Below, piece after piece: positions 16,864 through 25,781 of a stretch of DNA of 64,000 nucleotides (position 1 is its first letter; each line of letters starts with the position of its first letter). The DNA is taken from NCBI RefSeq assembly GCF_031453995.1, contig NZ_JAVDPZ010000012.1, positions 50,606 to 114,605 of the forward strand, given 5' to 3'. The translations under genes were made by a program, and so were the position numbers. The stretch comes from Nitrobacter vulgaris. GTDB taxonomy: Bacteria > Pseudomonadota > Alphaproteobacteria > Rhizobiales > Xanthobacteraceae. The notes beneath the pieces are model-generated. The model ran no database searches. It was given only the letters and a program-made list of their open reading frames with translations, and had not been told where the DNA came from.

Positions 16864-17652
16864 ATGAACCGCGCCGGATTAATCATTGCGCTTGGACTTG
16901 CGCTCGTGATCGGGGTCGCGTTCGGGATCCATCCCGAATACGACCTCCGCCTAGCGGCGCTGTTTTATGATTCCGCGACCAAGACTTTTCCGCTCAAGTC
17001 AGATGCGCTCGCCTCGTTCGCGCGCAATGCCGCGATGTGGGTGGCGTGGGGGTTCGCGGTCCCTGCGATCATCGCGCTGGTCGTCAAGATGTTCCGCCCG
17101 GATCGTCCGCTGATGATGTCTGGTCGGGCCGTTGCATTTCTACTCATCACGATGCTGCTCAGCGCAGGAATCCTGACCAACCTGACGTTCAAGAGCTACT
17201 GGGGTCGGCCGCGGCCGGTGATGGTGACGGAATTCAATGGCCCCTGGAAATTCATGCCATGGTGGGACCCACGCGGCGAATGCGGCAGAAACTGTTCCTT
17301 CTTTTCCGGCGAGGGTGCGACCGCGTTCTGGACCTTGGCGCCGGCGGCGCTGACGCCACCCGTCTGGCGACCGCTGGCCTATGCGGGTGCGGTCACGTTC
17401 GGCGCAGTTACCAGTGTGCTGCGGATGGCCTTCGGCGGTCATTTCTTCACCGACGTGGCGACGGCGGGTCTGGTGGCATTTCTGGTGATCTGGCTGGTTC
17501 ACGGCTACATCTACCGCTGGCCATCGACTCGCAAGAGCGACGCAGAGATCGATGCCGCGTTGACCCGCTTCGCCTGGCCCGGCTATCGGGCGCGGCAGCG
17601 ATGGCGAGGCCGTGATGTCGGCCCCGTACCCGCGCCGGAGAAGCCGGTATGA
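16864..17652 (+). CDS. PAP2-family membrane phosphatase
   Basis: A 262-residue inner-membrane phosphatase with about six helices. The PAP2 active-site motifs are present with variations: KSYWGRPRP (K..RP), SFFSGEGATAF in place of the usual PSGH motif, and SVLRMAFGGHFFTDVATAG (SR...H...D). The SGEG variant resembles the subgroup that includes lipid A phosphatases (LpxE/LpxF-like) rather than undecaprenyl-PP phosphatase. The substrate could therefore be lipid A or phosphatidyl lipids; this is inference. A start near GLALVIGVAFGIHPEYDLRL places the first helix at the N-terminus. argG begins 79 bases downstream. Confidence 0.85.
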   Translation: MNRAGLIIALGLALVIGVAFGIHPEYDLRLAALFYDSATKTFPLKSDALASFARNAAMWVAWGFAVPAIIALVVKMFRPDRPLMMSGRAVAFLLITMLLSAGILTNLTFKSYWGRPRPVMVTEFNGPWKFMPWWDPRGECGRNCSFFSGEGATAFWTLAPAALTPPVWRPLAYAGAVTFGAVTSVLRMAFGGHFFTDVATAGLVAFLVIWLVHGYIYRWPSTRKSDAEIDAALTRFAWPGYRARQRWRGRDVGPVPAPEKPV

Positions 17653-17731
17653 GCGTTCGGACCTTGCACGGGGTCCGGTTCCGCCTATAGTCCCGCCGAA
17701 TTTTGTAGTTACAGAAATCCATAGGGTTTTC

Positions 17732-18961
17732 ATGAATAAGAATGTGAAGAAGGTGGTGCTCGCCTATTCGGGCGGGCTCGACACCTCGATTATCCTGAAA
17801 TGGTTGCAGACCACCTACGGCGCCGAGGTTGTGACCTTCACTGCCGATCTCGGTCAGGGCGAGGAACTGGAGCCCGCGCGCAAGAAGGCGCAGTTGCTCG
17901 GAATCAAGGACGAGAACATCTTCATTGAGGATCTGCGTGAGGAATTCGTTCGCGATTATGTATTCCCGATGTTCCGCGCCAATGCGGTCTATGAGGGCCA
18001 ATATCTGCTCGGCACCTCGATCGCGCGGCCACTGATTGCGAAGAAGCAGATCGAAATCGCCGAGAAGGTCGACGCTGACGCAGTGTCTCATGGCGCGACC
18101 GGGAAGGGCAACGATCAGGTCCGATTCGAACTCGGCTATTATGCGCTGAAGCCTGACATCACCATCATCGCGCCGTGGCGCGAGTGGGACTTGCGCTCGC
18201 GCGAGCAACTGATCGCATTCGCTGAACAGCATCAAATTCCGATCGCCAAGGACAAGCGCGGCGAAGCGCCTTTTTCCGTTGATGCCAATCTTCTGCACGC
18301 TTCCAGCGAGGGCAAGGTGCTGGAAGATCCGGCGCAGGAGGTGCCGGACTATGTGTATTCACGCACCGTCGACCCGGAGGCAGCGCCGAATCAGCCGACC
18401 TACATCACGATCGATTTCGAGAAGGGGGATGCTGTTGCCATCGACGGCATGAAGATGTCTCCCGCCACCTTGCTCGCGAAGCTGAACGAACTCGGTCGCG
18501 CCAACGGCATTGGCCGGCTCGATCTGGTCGAGAACCGTTTCGTCGGAATGAAATCGCGCGGCATGTACGAGACGCCGGGCGGAACCATCCTTCTCGTCGC
18601 CCATCGCGGCATCGAGCAGATCACGCTGGATCGTGGCGCGGCGCATTTGAAGGACGAATTGATGCCGAAATACGCCGAGCTGATCTACAACGGCTTCTGG
18701 TTCTCGCCGGAGCGCGAGATGCTGCAGGCCGCGATCGACCAGAGTCAGCGATACGTCACCGGTCAGGTGCGGCTGAAACTCTACAAGGGCAACGTCATTC
18801 TTGTCGGCCGCGACAGCGAATATTCACTGTACGATCAGGACCTCGTCACCTTCGAGGAAGGAGCTGTGGCTTACGATCATCGCGACGCGGCCGGTTTCAT
18901 CAAGCTCAATGCACTGCGGCTGCGCACGCTCGGCCAGCGCCGGAAGAAGCTGGGCCTGTAG
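17732..18961 (+). CDS. argG: Argininosuccinate synthase
   Basis: ArgG condenses citrulline and aspartate with ATP to argininosuccinate in arginine biosynthesis. From the ATG at 17732 the protein has 409 residues and begins with the PP-loop motif VVLAYSGGLDTSIILKWL. Further landmarks are TADLGQGEELEPARKKA, YEGQYLLGTSIARPLIAKK, SHGATGKGNDQVRFELGY, APWREWDL and RGMYETPGGTILLVAHRG. All are typical and the C-terminus is complete (RLRTLGQRRKKLGL). The frame is open further upstream into the PAP2 gene, but homology begins at this ATG. Confidence 0.97.
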   Translation: MNKNVKKVVLAYSGGLDTSIILKWLQTTYGAEVVTFTADLGQGEELEPARKKAQLLGIKDENIFIEDLREEFVRDYVFPMFRANAVYEGQYLLGTSIARPLIAKKQIEIAEKVDADAVSHGATGKGNDQVRFELGYYALKPDITIIAPWREWDLRSREQLIAFAEQHQIPIAKDKRGEAPFSVDANLLHASSEGKVLEDPAQEVPDYVYSRTVDPEAAPNQPTYITIDFEKGDAVAIDGMKMSPATLLAKLNELGRANGIGRLDLVENRFVGMKSRGMYETPGGTILLVAHRGIEQITLDRGAAHLKDELMPKYAELIYNGFWFSPEREMLQAAIDQSQRYVTGQVRLKLYKGNVILVGRDSEYSLYDQDLVTFEEGAVAYDHRDAAGFIKLNALRLRTLGQRRKKLGL

Positions 18962-18986
18962 TCAATGGCATGGGAACGCTTTTTCA

Positions 18987-19205
18987 TTGAAAGGTGAGAA
19001 ATTCGTCCCGCACAAGTATGAGGATGGCTTCTACCGGATGGCCGATCCCAAACTTGGAGGAGCGAAGCATCATAGCCGAAACCAAATTGTTGTCCGATCC
19101 GATGAAATTGAAAACTATTTACATCGTGGGTTCTCATTGAGAATGAGAGGATGTGATAGTGGGAAAGTCAATCTAATCTCTCCTTCAAAAATTCGTCGTT
19201 CATAG
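18987..19205 (+). CDS. Orphan small protein or gene remnant
   Basis: Downstream of argG a plus-strand frame encodes a protein-like sequence: KYEDGFYRMADPKLGGAKHH, RNQIVVRSDEIENYLHRGFS, LRMRG and VNLISPSKIRR. The alternation of charged and aromatic residues and the 'GFSLRM...LISPS' ending look like a genuine protein rather than noise, and I vaguely associate this ending with short rhizobial hypothetical proteins. The start is uncertain: TTG at 18987 or ATG at 19038, neither with a strong ribosome-binding site. The DNA is more AT-rich than its neighbours, suggesting transfer or decay. The frame also runs back into argG, which is likely accidental. Confidence 0.35.
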   Translation: MKGEKFVPHKYEDGFYRMADPKLGGAKHHSRNQIVVRSDEIENYLHRGFSLRMRGCDSGKVNLISPSKIRRS

Positions 19206-19206
19206 T

Positions 19207-19236
19207 AAAATGGCCGGGACTGTTCCCGGCCATTTT
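19207..19236. terminator. Bidirectional intrinsic terminator between argG and the OmpA gene
   Basis: A perfect 13-base stem AAAATGGCCGGGA / TCCCGGCCATTTT with a four-base loop and A/T tracts on both sides. It serves the plus-strand argG side and the minus-strand OmpA gene that converge here. Confidence 0.85.
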
Positions 19237-19256
19237 CATTTTAATATTGTCATCGA

Positions 19257-21185
19257 TCAGTCGTGCGGCGGCGGGGACGCCGAGGCCTGCCCGCCGTTCA
19301 ACAGCGGCGTGATGCGCCGCGCCGTAACGCGCCGGTTCTCCCGAGAGGGACCGTCAGTCTGCACCTTCAGGTTCTGCTCGCCATAGCCCTGCGTTACCAG
19401 GTTCTCAGCCGGCACCTGGAATTGCTGCGTCAACAATTCCGCAGCCGATTGCGCCCGGCGATCCGATAGCGACAGGTTGTCCACGTCGTTGCCCACCGCA
19501 TCGGTGTGGCCTTCGATCAGGAACACTTCGCTCGGATTGCGCGCGATCGCACGGTTGATGCCGTCGGCAATCACTTGCAGTTTCGCGGCCTGATCGTCCG
19601 GGATATCCCACGATCCGGTCTCGAAATTGATGGTGTCGAGATCGATGCTCGGCATTCGCGCGCGCACCATCGGGCTGTAGCGGACTTCGTCGAGCGTATA
19701 AGGACGCTCGATCGACTCCACGGGCGGCGCCATCAAGGTGTCGTAGATCAACTCGGGTGGCGCACCTTCCGCCTCGACAATGTAACGATCCTGCGGAATT
19801 CCTATTTGAGGCGGAGGCAACGATACGAAGTAGCCGCCGATCGCACCTGCCACCATGCCGGCGGCGACGCCTGCAGCGAGTGAACCGCCTCCGCCGCCGT
19901 AGCCGCGACGTCCATTGTCGATGATAACCACTTCCTGGCCGCGCTGGTCACGGCGGATTCGTCGCAGCATCCGTCCATCGCGATCGTTGACGGTGATGAT
20001 CTGCGTGCCGTCTGGTCGCACCACAATGTTGCGAGTGTCGTTGCCGATACGCTCCTGCCGGAAATCCCGCGCGCCGCGACGGAAACGATCACTTTCGTTG
20101 TGCTGGATGAACGAACGCCCGCTCGGATCGCGCACGATGACGCGGCCTGGCTCGGTGATGATGGTGCGGCCATCCTGCTGGGTCTCCCGCCGCGCAGAGC
20201 GGAAATCCTCGATGCGGCGTGGCCCCTGTGACGACGCTCCGGGCGCAACGACCTTGTCGGCGACCGGCGGCGGCGGCGGCAAAGGCGCCGCGACGGTTGG
20301 CGGTGCCTGACGGGAGTCGGGCACGCCTGTAGGCCTTGCGGTCCGGCTGCCGGGGGTGGAAGGCTCGGATCCGGCCTTGGTCCCGTTCGGGCTGGTGGTG
20401 GTGGCAGGGACTGCCGGAGCGGCCACGGGTGGAGTCGCCGGTGCGGATGGCGGCGAAGCCGGTGCCGCGCGAGGCGACGTTGGGGCAGCGCTTGGCGCTA
20501 CGGGAGTCGTGCCGGGTGTCGAGGTTGTCTGCGCGGGCGCTACGCCCTTTTGGCGGTCACCGGAAGCTCCAGGTCCGCCTGGATCGCGGCCGGACCTACC
20601 ACCACGGCCTCGTTCGTCGCGACGCATCGTATTCGGCTCCGCGCCGGCAGGCGGCATCGAGGGCTGCGCGGTCGAAGCAGGGGGCGTCGGTGCGGATTTT
20701 GTCGCGGCCGGAGGCGGCGCGCTCTTTGACTGAGATGGCGGTGCGGCGGCTGGGGGCGCCGGTGGCTTCGGAGCTGCCGGAGGTGTAGCCGGCTGCGCCG
20801 TCGGCGCAGCTTTCGGCGCGGGCGGAGGAGCGGGAGGCGTTGCGTGTTGAGGTGGTGTCGCCGGCCGCGACGGCGCAGCCGTCGGCGGCGTCACATGCGG
20901 TGGCGGCGGCGCGGTCGGCCGTACGGTAGCTGGCGGTGGTGGCGCTGGGGGCGGCGCTGCATGGGGCGGGGGAGCCGCGGGTCGCGCAGGTGCGCCGGGC
21001 GGCGGGATCGGACGAGCAGGTGCAGCTTTCGGCGGCTCTTTCCGCTTTTCCTTGTCTCCACTCTCGGCCGATGGCGCCGCCTGCGCAAACTGGACCGGTC
21101 CGGATTGCGCCTGTGAAGGCGTCGTCATCAGCGAGGAGACAGTGAGAGCCGACGTGGCGAGCAGGACCAAGCGAAAATTCGTCAT
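19257..21185 (-). CDS. OmpA-family protein with long Pro/Ala-rich region
   Basis: A 642-residue envelope protein. A signal peptide (LVLLATSALTVSSLMTTPSQ, cleavage near AQS) is followed by roughly 280 residues of Pro/Ala/Thr-rich low-complexity sequence (about residues 45-330). A basic segment with repeated 'GR.I...GR..I..' motifs comes next, then a glycine-zipper helix (GGGGSLAAGVAAGMVAGAIG). The C-terminal OmpA peptidoglycan-binding domain starts near residue 510 (INFETGSWDIPDDQAAKL, VFLIEGHTDAVGNDVDNLSL, SDRRAQSAAELL). It probably anchors the outer membrane to peptidoglycan, with the Pro-rich part spanning the periplasm. It ends at a bidirectional terminator. Confidence 0.88.
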   Translation of the reverse strand: MTNFRLVLLATSALTVSSLMTTPSQAQSGPVQFAQAAPSAESGDKEKRKEPPKAAPARPIPPPGAPARPAAPPPHAAPPPAPPPPATVRPTAPPPPHVTPPTAAPSRPATPPQHATPPAPPPAPKAAPTAQPATPPAAPKPPAPPAAAPPSQSKSAPPPAATKSAPTPPASTAQPSMPPAGAEPNTMRRDERGRGGRSGRDPGGPGASGDRQKGVAPAQTTSTPGTTPVAPSAAPTSPRAAPASPPSAPATPPVAAPAVPATTTSPNGTKAGSEPSTPGSRTARPTGVPDSRQAPPTVAAPLPPPPPVADKVVAPGASSQGPRRIEDFRSARRETQQDGRTIITEPGRVIVRDPSGRSFIQHNESDRFRRGARDFRQERIGNDTRNIVVRPDGTQIITVNDRDGRMLRRIRRDQRGQEVVIIDNGRRGYGGGGGSLAAGVAAGMVAGAIGGYFVSLPPPQIGIPQDRYIVEAEGAPPELIYDTLMAPPVESIERPYTLDEVRYSPMVRARMPSIDLDTINFETGSWDIPDDQAAKLQVIADGINRAIARNPSEVFLIEGHTDAVGNDVDNLSLSDRRAQSAAELLTQQFQVPAENLVTQGYGEQNLKVQTDGPSRENRRVTARRITPLLNGGQASASPPPHD

Positions 21186-21389
21186 GACAACTTTTTTCCA
21201 AGAGAAATTTTGGCAACAGACTCAAGCCTGCTGCCAGTGGCAGGAACGCGATCAACCGATAGCGATAAGGCTGCAATGTGGCAGCCATCATGAGCAACGC
21301 TCGATTTATTCATGCCTACGGATCAAGTGCACGCGACATCATCGGCCCATATGGATCGAATCTCCATCGCATTCACGTTTGTTCGGCGA

Positions 21390-21614
21390 CTACATCGTGG
21401 CGGGAGGTTGCGCTGGCGGCGTCGGAGGACTCCGCGGCGGTAATTCGTCCGGCTGCTGACCGGGTAATTCCTGCGGAGGCGCGGGAGTGTCCGGTTCTTG
21501 CCTCGGCGGCGGAATGTCTGGACCTGGCTGGGGACTTCCGGGCGGGTCTTCGCGAGGCGGCTCCGTCGGACGGCCCGGTTTCGGGTGCGGCACTTCCGTC
21601 GGTTCATCACCCAT
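21390..21614 (-). CDS. Small proline-rich protein
   Basis: A 74-residue protein from the ATG at 21614, which has GGAG six bases upstream. More than a third of the residues are proline (MGDEPTEVPHPKPGRPTEPP, REDPPGSPQPGPDIPPP, QELPGQQPDELPPR). Similar short 'MGDEPTEVP...' proteins occur in Bradyrhizobium-type genomes, as I recall. No signal peptide or domain is evident and the protein is probably unstructured. It lies about 200 bases upstream of the Pro-rich OmpA gene on the same strand. Confidence 0.6.
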   Translation of the reverse strand: MGDEPTEVPHPKPGRPTEPPREDPPGSPQPGPDIPPPRQEPDTPAPPQELPGQQPDELPPRSPPTPPAQPPATM

Positions 21615-22055
21615 CAAGCTCTCCATTCGCGCTCATTGTCCAAGTAGCTAACAACTTCCGCGGTGTGATGTTCCGAGGCCGCGTATTGCAGTCGCAAGTG
21701 CTGGTCATGAAACTTACAGGGAGCGTTGGTATGAAGGATTGCGAACATGCTATCGACTTAAGGTTGAGATCAGGCGCTTTACCGCTGCACGCGTGGGCTG
21801 TCAGTCGTGCTTGATGAGGATCGCGCGACAGCAGCAGGCCACGGCGATTAGCGCGGGGCTGGCAGTCACAGGGTGAATGGCGATGCTTTCATTCGGATCG
21901 CCCGCGTTCGTGCGGCCGACCGCGGATTTTCTGACCTGCACTGAAACGGTCCAGACAACGTGTGCGGGCGTCGCCCGGCGGCGAATCCGTTATCGTGCTA
22001 TGAGCACTTTTGGCTCATGGAGAGCGCTGCCCGCGGGGACCGCATCGCGCGGGAA
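21615..22055. other. Intergenic region without recognised features
   Basis: Between the Pro-rich ORF and the sdhB stop. Short frames on both strands lack ribosome-binding sites and protein-like composition. No tRNA or convincing terminator was seen. Confidence 0.5.
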
Positions 22056-22838
22056 TCAAACTTGGCGCTCGACCAGCTTCAACTTCAGCGTGGCGATGGC
22101 TTCCGACGGATTCAGATTCTTCGGACACGCCTTGGTGCAGTTCAGAATGGTGTGGCAACGATAGAGCCGGAACGGATCCTCAAGATAGTCCAGCCGCTGG
22201 CCGGTGGCCTCGTCGCGCGAATCGGTGATCCATCGTGCCGCCTGCAGCAGCGCGGCGGGACCGAGAAAGCGATCACTATTCCACCAATAACTCGGACATG
22301 ATGTCGAGCAGCAGGCGCACAGAATACATTCGTAAAGACCGTCGAGCTTTTCGCGGTCCTCGCGGCTCTGCCGCCATTCCTTCTGCGGGGTTGGCGTCGC
22401 GGTCTTCAGCCACGGCTCGATCGAGGCATACTGCGCGTAAAAATTTGTCAGGTCGGGGACGAGGTCCTTCACAACCGGCTGATGTGGCAGCGGATTGATT
22501 TTCACCGCGTCGCCGGAAATGTCGTGGATTGACTTGGTGCATGCCAGCGTATTCTGGCCGTTGATGTTCATGGCGCAGGAACCGCACACGCCTTCGCGGC
22601 AGGAACGGCGAAAGGTCAATGTCGGGTCGATGTGGTCCTTGATCCAAATCAGACCGTCGAGCACCCTCGGGCCGCACTCATGGACATCGATATGGAAGAT
22701 ATCGACTCTTGGATTTTCGTCGTCGTCCGGGTTCCAGCGATAGACCCTGAATTCGCGCGTTTCGGTCGCGCCTTCCGGCTTCGGCCAGGTCTTGCCGCTG
22801 GTGGGCTTTGAATTTCTCGGAAGCGCGAATTTAACCAT
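22056..22838 (-). CDS. sdhB: Succinate dehydrogenase iron-sulfur subunit
   Basis: SdhB carries the [2Fe-2S], [4Fe-4S] and [3Fe-4S] clusters that pass electrons from succinate to ubiquinone. The 260-residue protein has the 2Fe-2S ligands in FRRSCREGVCGSCAMNINGQ and the following NTLAC, then LYECILCACCSTSCPSYWW, and CHTILNCTKACPKNLNPSEA. All expected cysteines are in place. It is the last gene of the sdhC-sdhD-sdhA-sdhB set, 107 bases after sdhA, peripheral on the cytoplasmic face of the inner membrane. Confidence 0.97.
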   Translation of the reverse strand: MVKFALPRNSKPTSGKTWPKPEGATETREFRVYRWNPDDDENPRVDIFHIDVHECGPRVLDGLIWIKDHIDPTLTFRRSCREGVCGSCAMNINGQNTLACTKSIHDISGDAVKINPLPHQPVVKDLVPDLTNFYAQYASIEPWLKTATPTPQKEWRQSREDREKLDGLYECILCACCSTSCPSYWWNSDRFLGPAALLQAARWITDSRDEATGQRLDYLEDPFRLYRCHTILNCTKACPKNLNPSEAIATLKLKLVERQV

Positions 22839-22945
22839 CGGTGCGTCCTTGCTGTCTGTCCGTCATTGCTAACTTGATCCGGCAATCCCTCTGCTCGCGA
22901 AGGTCATAGATGCGCGGGTCAGCGCGGATGACATTTGGTTTCGGA

Positions 22946-24769
22946 TCAATACACCCGCGCCTTCGGCGGAATGTATTGAACGTCGTTGCTCATCGTGTAG
23001 TCGTGTACCGGTCGGTAGTCGATCGTGGTAAGGCCGTGATCGCTGAGCCGGACCAGCGTATGTTTCATCCAGTTCTGGTCATCGCGATCCGGGTAGTCTT
23101 CCCGCGCGTGGGCGCCGCGGCTTTCGGTCCGGTTAGCGGCGGAATCCATCGTCACCACCGCTTGAGAGATCAGGTTGTCGTATTCCATCGTCTCCATCAG
23201 GTCCGTGTTCCATACCAGCGAGCGATCGAACACGGCGATGTCGGTACTTCCCTCGTACACTTCGTGAATCAGCTTCTGGCCTTCCGTCAGGATATCCCGG
23301 GTGCGGAAGACTGCGCAGTTGGCCTGCATCACGCGCTGCATATTCTCGCGCAGCCTGGCGGTCGGCGTGCCGCCCTTGGCGTAACGAAATTTGTCGAGGC
23401 GGCCGAGCGCCATCTCGCTGGAATTCGCAGGCAGATCGGGTTGCTTGTCCTTGGCCGTGAGCTTTTCGGCGCAGCGCTGGGCGGCGGCGCGGCCGAACAC
23501 CACGAGATCGATCAGCGAGTTGGAGCCGAGGCGGTTAGCGCCGTGCACGGAGACGCAGGCGGCTTCGCCCACCGCCATCAGGCCCGGCACGACTGCATTG
23601 TCGTCGCCGTTCTTCTTGGTGACCACTTCACCGTGGAAGTTGGTTGGGATGCCGCCCATGTTGTAGTGAACGGTCGGCAGAATCGGTATCGGCTCGCGGG
23701 TAACGTCGACGCCGGCGAAGATCTTCACCGACTCTGAGATGCCCGGCAGCCGCTCGTGCAGCACTTTCGGGTCGAGATGATCGAGGTGCAGGAAGATGTG
23801 GTCTTTTTTCTTGCCGACGCCGCGGCCTTCGCGGATTTCGATCGTCATCGCGCGCGAGACGACGTCACGCGAGGCGAGGTCCTTGGCGGAGGGCGCATAG
23901 CGCTCCATGAAGCGTTCGCCCTCGGCGTTGACAAGGTAGCCGCCTTCGCCGCGCGCACCCTCGGTGACGAGACAGCCCGAACCGTAGATGCCGGTCGGGT
24001 GGAACTGGACGAATTCCATGTCCTGCAACGGCAGGCCGGCGCGCAGCGCCATGCCGCCGCCGTCGCCGGTGCAGATGTGCGCCGAAGTGCAGGAAGCATA
24101 GGCGCGTCCATAGCCGCCGGTTGCGAGAATGGTGGTCTGGGCGCGGAAGCGATGTAGCGTGCCATCGTCGAGCTTCAGCGCGATCACGCCGCGACAGGCG
24201 CCCTGATCGTCCATCATCAGGTCGATGGCGAAGAACTCGATGAAAAATTCGGCATCGCGGCGCAGCGCCTGGCCATACATTGTGTGCAGCATAGCGTGGC
24301 CGGTACGGTCGGCGGCGGCGCAGGTGCGCTGGGCCTGGCTCTTGCCGTAATCGATGGTCATGCCGCCGAATGGGCGCTGGTAGATCTTGCCGTCTTCGGT
24401 GCGGGAGAACGGAACACCCCAATGCTCGAGTTCGTAGACCGCCTCCGGAGCGTTACGCACCATGTACTCGATACTATCCTGATCGCCGAGCCAGTCCGAT
24501 CCCTTTACGGTATCGTACATGTGCCAGCGCCAGTCATCCTTGTGCATGTTGCCGAGCGAGGCGGAAATACCGCCCTGTGCCGCTACCGTGTGTGAACGGG
24601 TGGGAAAGACCTTGGTGATGCAGGCGGTGCGCAGGCCGGCCTGACCGCAACCCACAACGGCCCGCAGGCCGGCCCCGCCGGCCCCGACGACGACGACATC
24701 ATAAGTATGGTCTTCGATGGGGTAGGCCTTGCCGTTGACGGCCGCCGCCGCGTTGCCGTTTCCGGCCAT
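22946..24769 (-). CDS. sdhA: Succinate dehydrogenase flavoprotein subunit
   Basis: SdhA oxidises succinate to fumarate in the TCA cycle. The 607-residue protein has the FAD-binding Rossmann motif VVVVGAGGAGLRAVVG and the covalent-FAD His motif SHTVAAQGGISASLGNMHKD. ATGGYGRAY, MEFVQFHPTGIYGSGCLVTE with its catalytic Arg region (TEGARGEGGYLVN), and the C-terminal NRTESRGAHAREDYPDRDD are also present. Length and motifs are normal. The start lies 3 bases after the sdhD stop, indicating tight coupling. Confidence 0.98.
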   Translation of the reverse strand: MAGNGNAAAAVNGKAYPIEDHTYDVVVVGAGGAGLRAVVGCGQAGLRTACITKVFPTRSHTVAAQGGISASLGNMHKDDWRWHMYDTVKGSDWLGDQDSIEYMVRNAPEAVYELEHWGVPFSRTEDGKIYQRPFGGMTIDYGKSQAQRTCAAADRTGHAMLHTMYGQALRRDAEFFIEFFAIDLMMDDQGACRGVIALKLDDGTLHRFRAQTTILATGGYGRAYASCTSAHICTGDGGGMALRAGLPLQDMEFVQFHPTGIYGSGCLVTEGARGEGGYLVNAEGERFMERYAPSAKDLASRDVVSRAMTIEIREGRGVGKKKDHIFLHLDHLDPKVLHERLPGISESVKIFAGVDVTREPIPILPTVHYNMGGIPTNFHGEVVTKKNGDDNAVVPGLMAVGEAACVSVHGANRLGSNSLIDLVVFGRAAAQRCAEKLTAKDKQPDLPANSSEMALGRLDKFRYAKGGTPTARLRENMQRVMQANCAVFRTRDILTEGQKLIHEVYEGSTDIAVFDRSLVWNTDLMETMEYDNLISQAVVTMDSAANRTESRGAHAREDYPDRDDQNWMKHTLVRLSDHGLTTIDYRPVHDYTMSNDVQYIPPKARVY

Positions 24770-24772
24770 GAA

Positions 24773-25180
24773 CTAAACTCCGGATGACAGTTTGAAGATG
24801 GCATAAGCGGCGGTCAGCGCCAGGGTGGCGGAGAAAAAGTTGTTCGCCATGATCGACGCCAGTTTCAGCTTCTCGTCGTGCACGTAGTCCTCGATAATCA
24901 CCTGCATCCCGATCTTCATATGCCAGATGCTGGCGACTGCGAATAGCAGCATGATGATGGCAATCGGCGGCGAGCCAAGAATCTGCGCTGCGCCTGCCTG
25001 GTTGCGGCCGAGCAATATCATCATGACCACGACCATCGGTACGATGAGCAAGATCATGGCGACCGAAGTGAGCCTCTGGCGCCAAAAATCCGTTGTACCG
25101 GAATGGGCGGAGCCGAGGTTACGAACCCGCCCCAGCGGCGTCCGCATGGACTTCGCGCCGGGTGGCGGCTGTACGGTCAT
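24773..25180 (-). CDS. sdhD: Succinate dehydrogenase membrane anchor subunit
   Basis: 135 residues from the ATG at 25180 with three hydrophobic helices: TSVAMILLIVPMVVVMMILL, SPPIAIIMLLFAVASIWHMK and NNFFSATLALTAAYAIFKL. The His in SIWHMKIGMQVIIEDYVHDE is the expected heme b/quinone-site region. It anchors SdhA/B and, with SdhC, forms the ubiquinone site. The ATG overlaps the sdhC stop (ATGA), indicating translational coupling. Confidence 0.95.
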   Translation of the reverse strand: MTVQPPPGAKSMRTPLGRVRNLGSAHSGTTDFWRQRLTSVAMILLIVPMVVVMMILLGRNQAGAAQILGSPPIAIIMLLFAVASIWHMKIGMQVIIEDYVHDEKLKLASIMANNFFSATLALTAAYAIFKLSSGV

Positions 25181-25578
25181 CGTCCTCCGCCTCCGATCGC
25201 ATAAGCGGCGATCCAGAGCAGTACCGTGAGTAGAATGCCGCCGATCAACGCTGCCCGGGTCAGCCACTCACGTTCGGTCGGCTTGAATCCGTAACCGAGA
25301 TCCCAAACGAGGTGACGAACGCCGCTCAGCATGTGATGCATCAGCGCCCATGTGTACCCGAATGCAATCAGACGTCCCGCCCAACTCGACGTAAAGGACT
25401 GGACCGCGGCATACGCGCCCGGCCCGGATGACACGGCCATCAACCACCAGACCAGCAGCAACGTTCCGAAATAGAGCGCCACACCGGTGGCGCGATGAAC
25501 GATGGACAATGCCATCGTCAGGGTCCAGCGGTAAATCTGAAGGTGCGGTGAAAGCGGGCGTTCGATCCTAACGGTCAT
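25177..25578 (-). CDS. sdhC: Succinate dehydrogenase cytochrome b556 subunit
   Basis: 133 residues starting MTVRIERPLSPHLQIYRWTL; the family signature RPLSPHLQIY and SIVHRATGVALYFG place the start at 25578 rather than at the longer frame to 25638. Three helices follow. The heme-ligand region is ALMHHMLSGVRHLVWDLGYG. It is the first gene of sdhCDAB. The upstream 200 bases contain the promoter but no element I can name. Confidence 0.95.
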   Translation of the reverse strand: MTVRIERPLSPHLQIYRWTLTMALSIVHRATGVALYFGTLLLVWWLMAVSSGPGAYAAVQSFTSSWAGRLIAFGYTWALMHHMLSGVRHLVWDLGYGFKPTEREWLTRAALIGGILLTVLLWIAAYAIGGGGR

Positions 25579-25781
25579 CGATGGCTTCGCTGGTTGCGGG
25601 CAAGCGGCGCAAGCCCGGTTGGGATCCGCGACAAGCAATTCTGTTCATATATTTATGGAGTTAAGCCAGCCTGTGCAACGCTCAAAATCGCCATTTGCGA
25701 ATAGCTGTTCAGAACTATGCCTTCACATTTCATTAACATCATGCGGCCGAAAGCTGCCAGGGGCCTTTGGCTCGTGACGGC

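Noticed and set aside
17612..17731. Upstream extension of argG
   Set aside because: It overlaps the PAP2 gene and has no family similarity; the ATG at 17732 begins the conserved protein.
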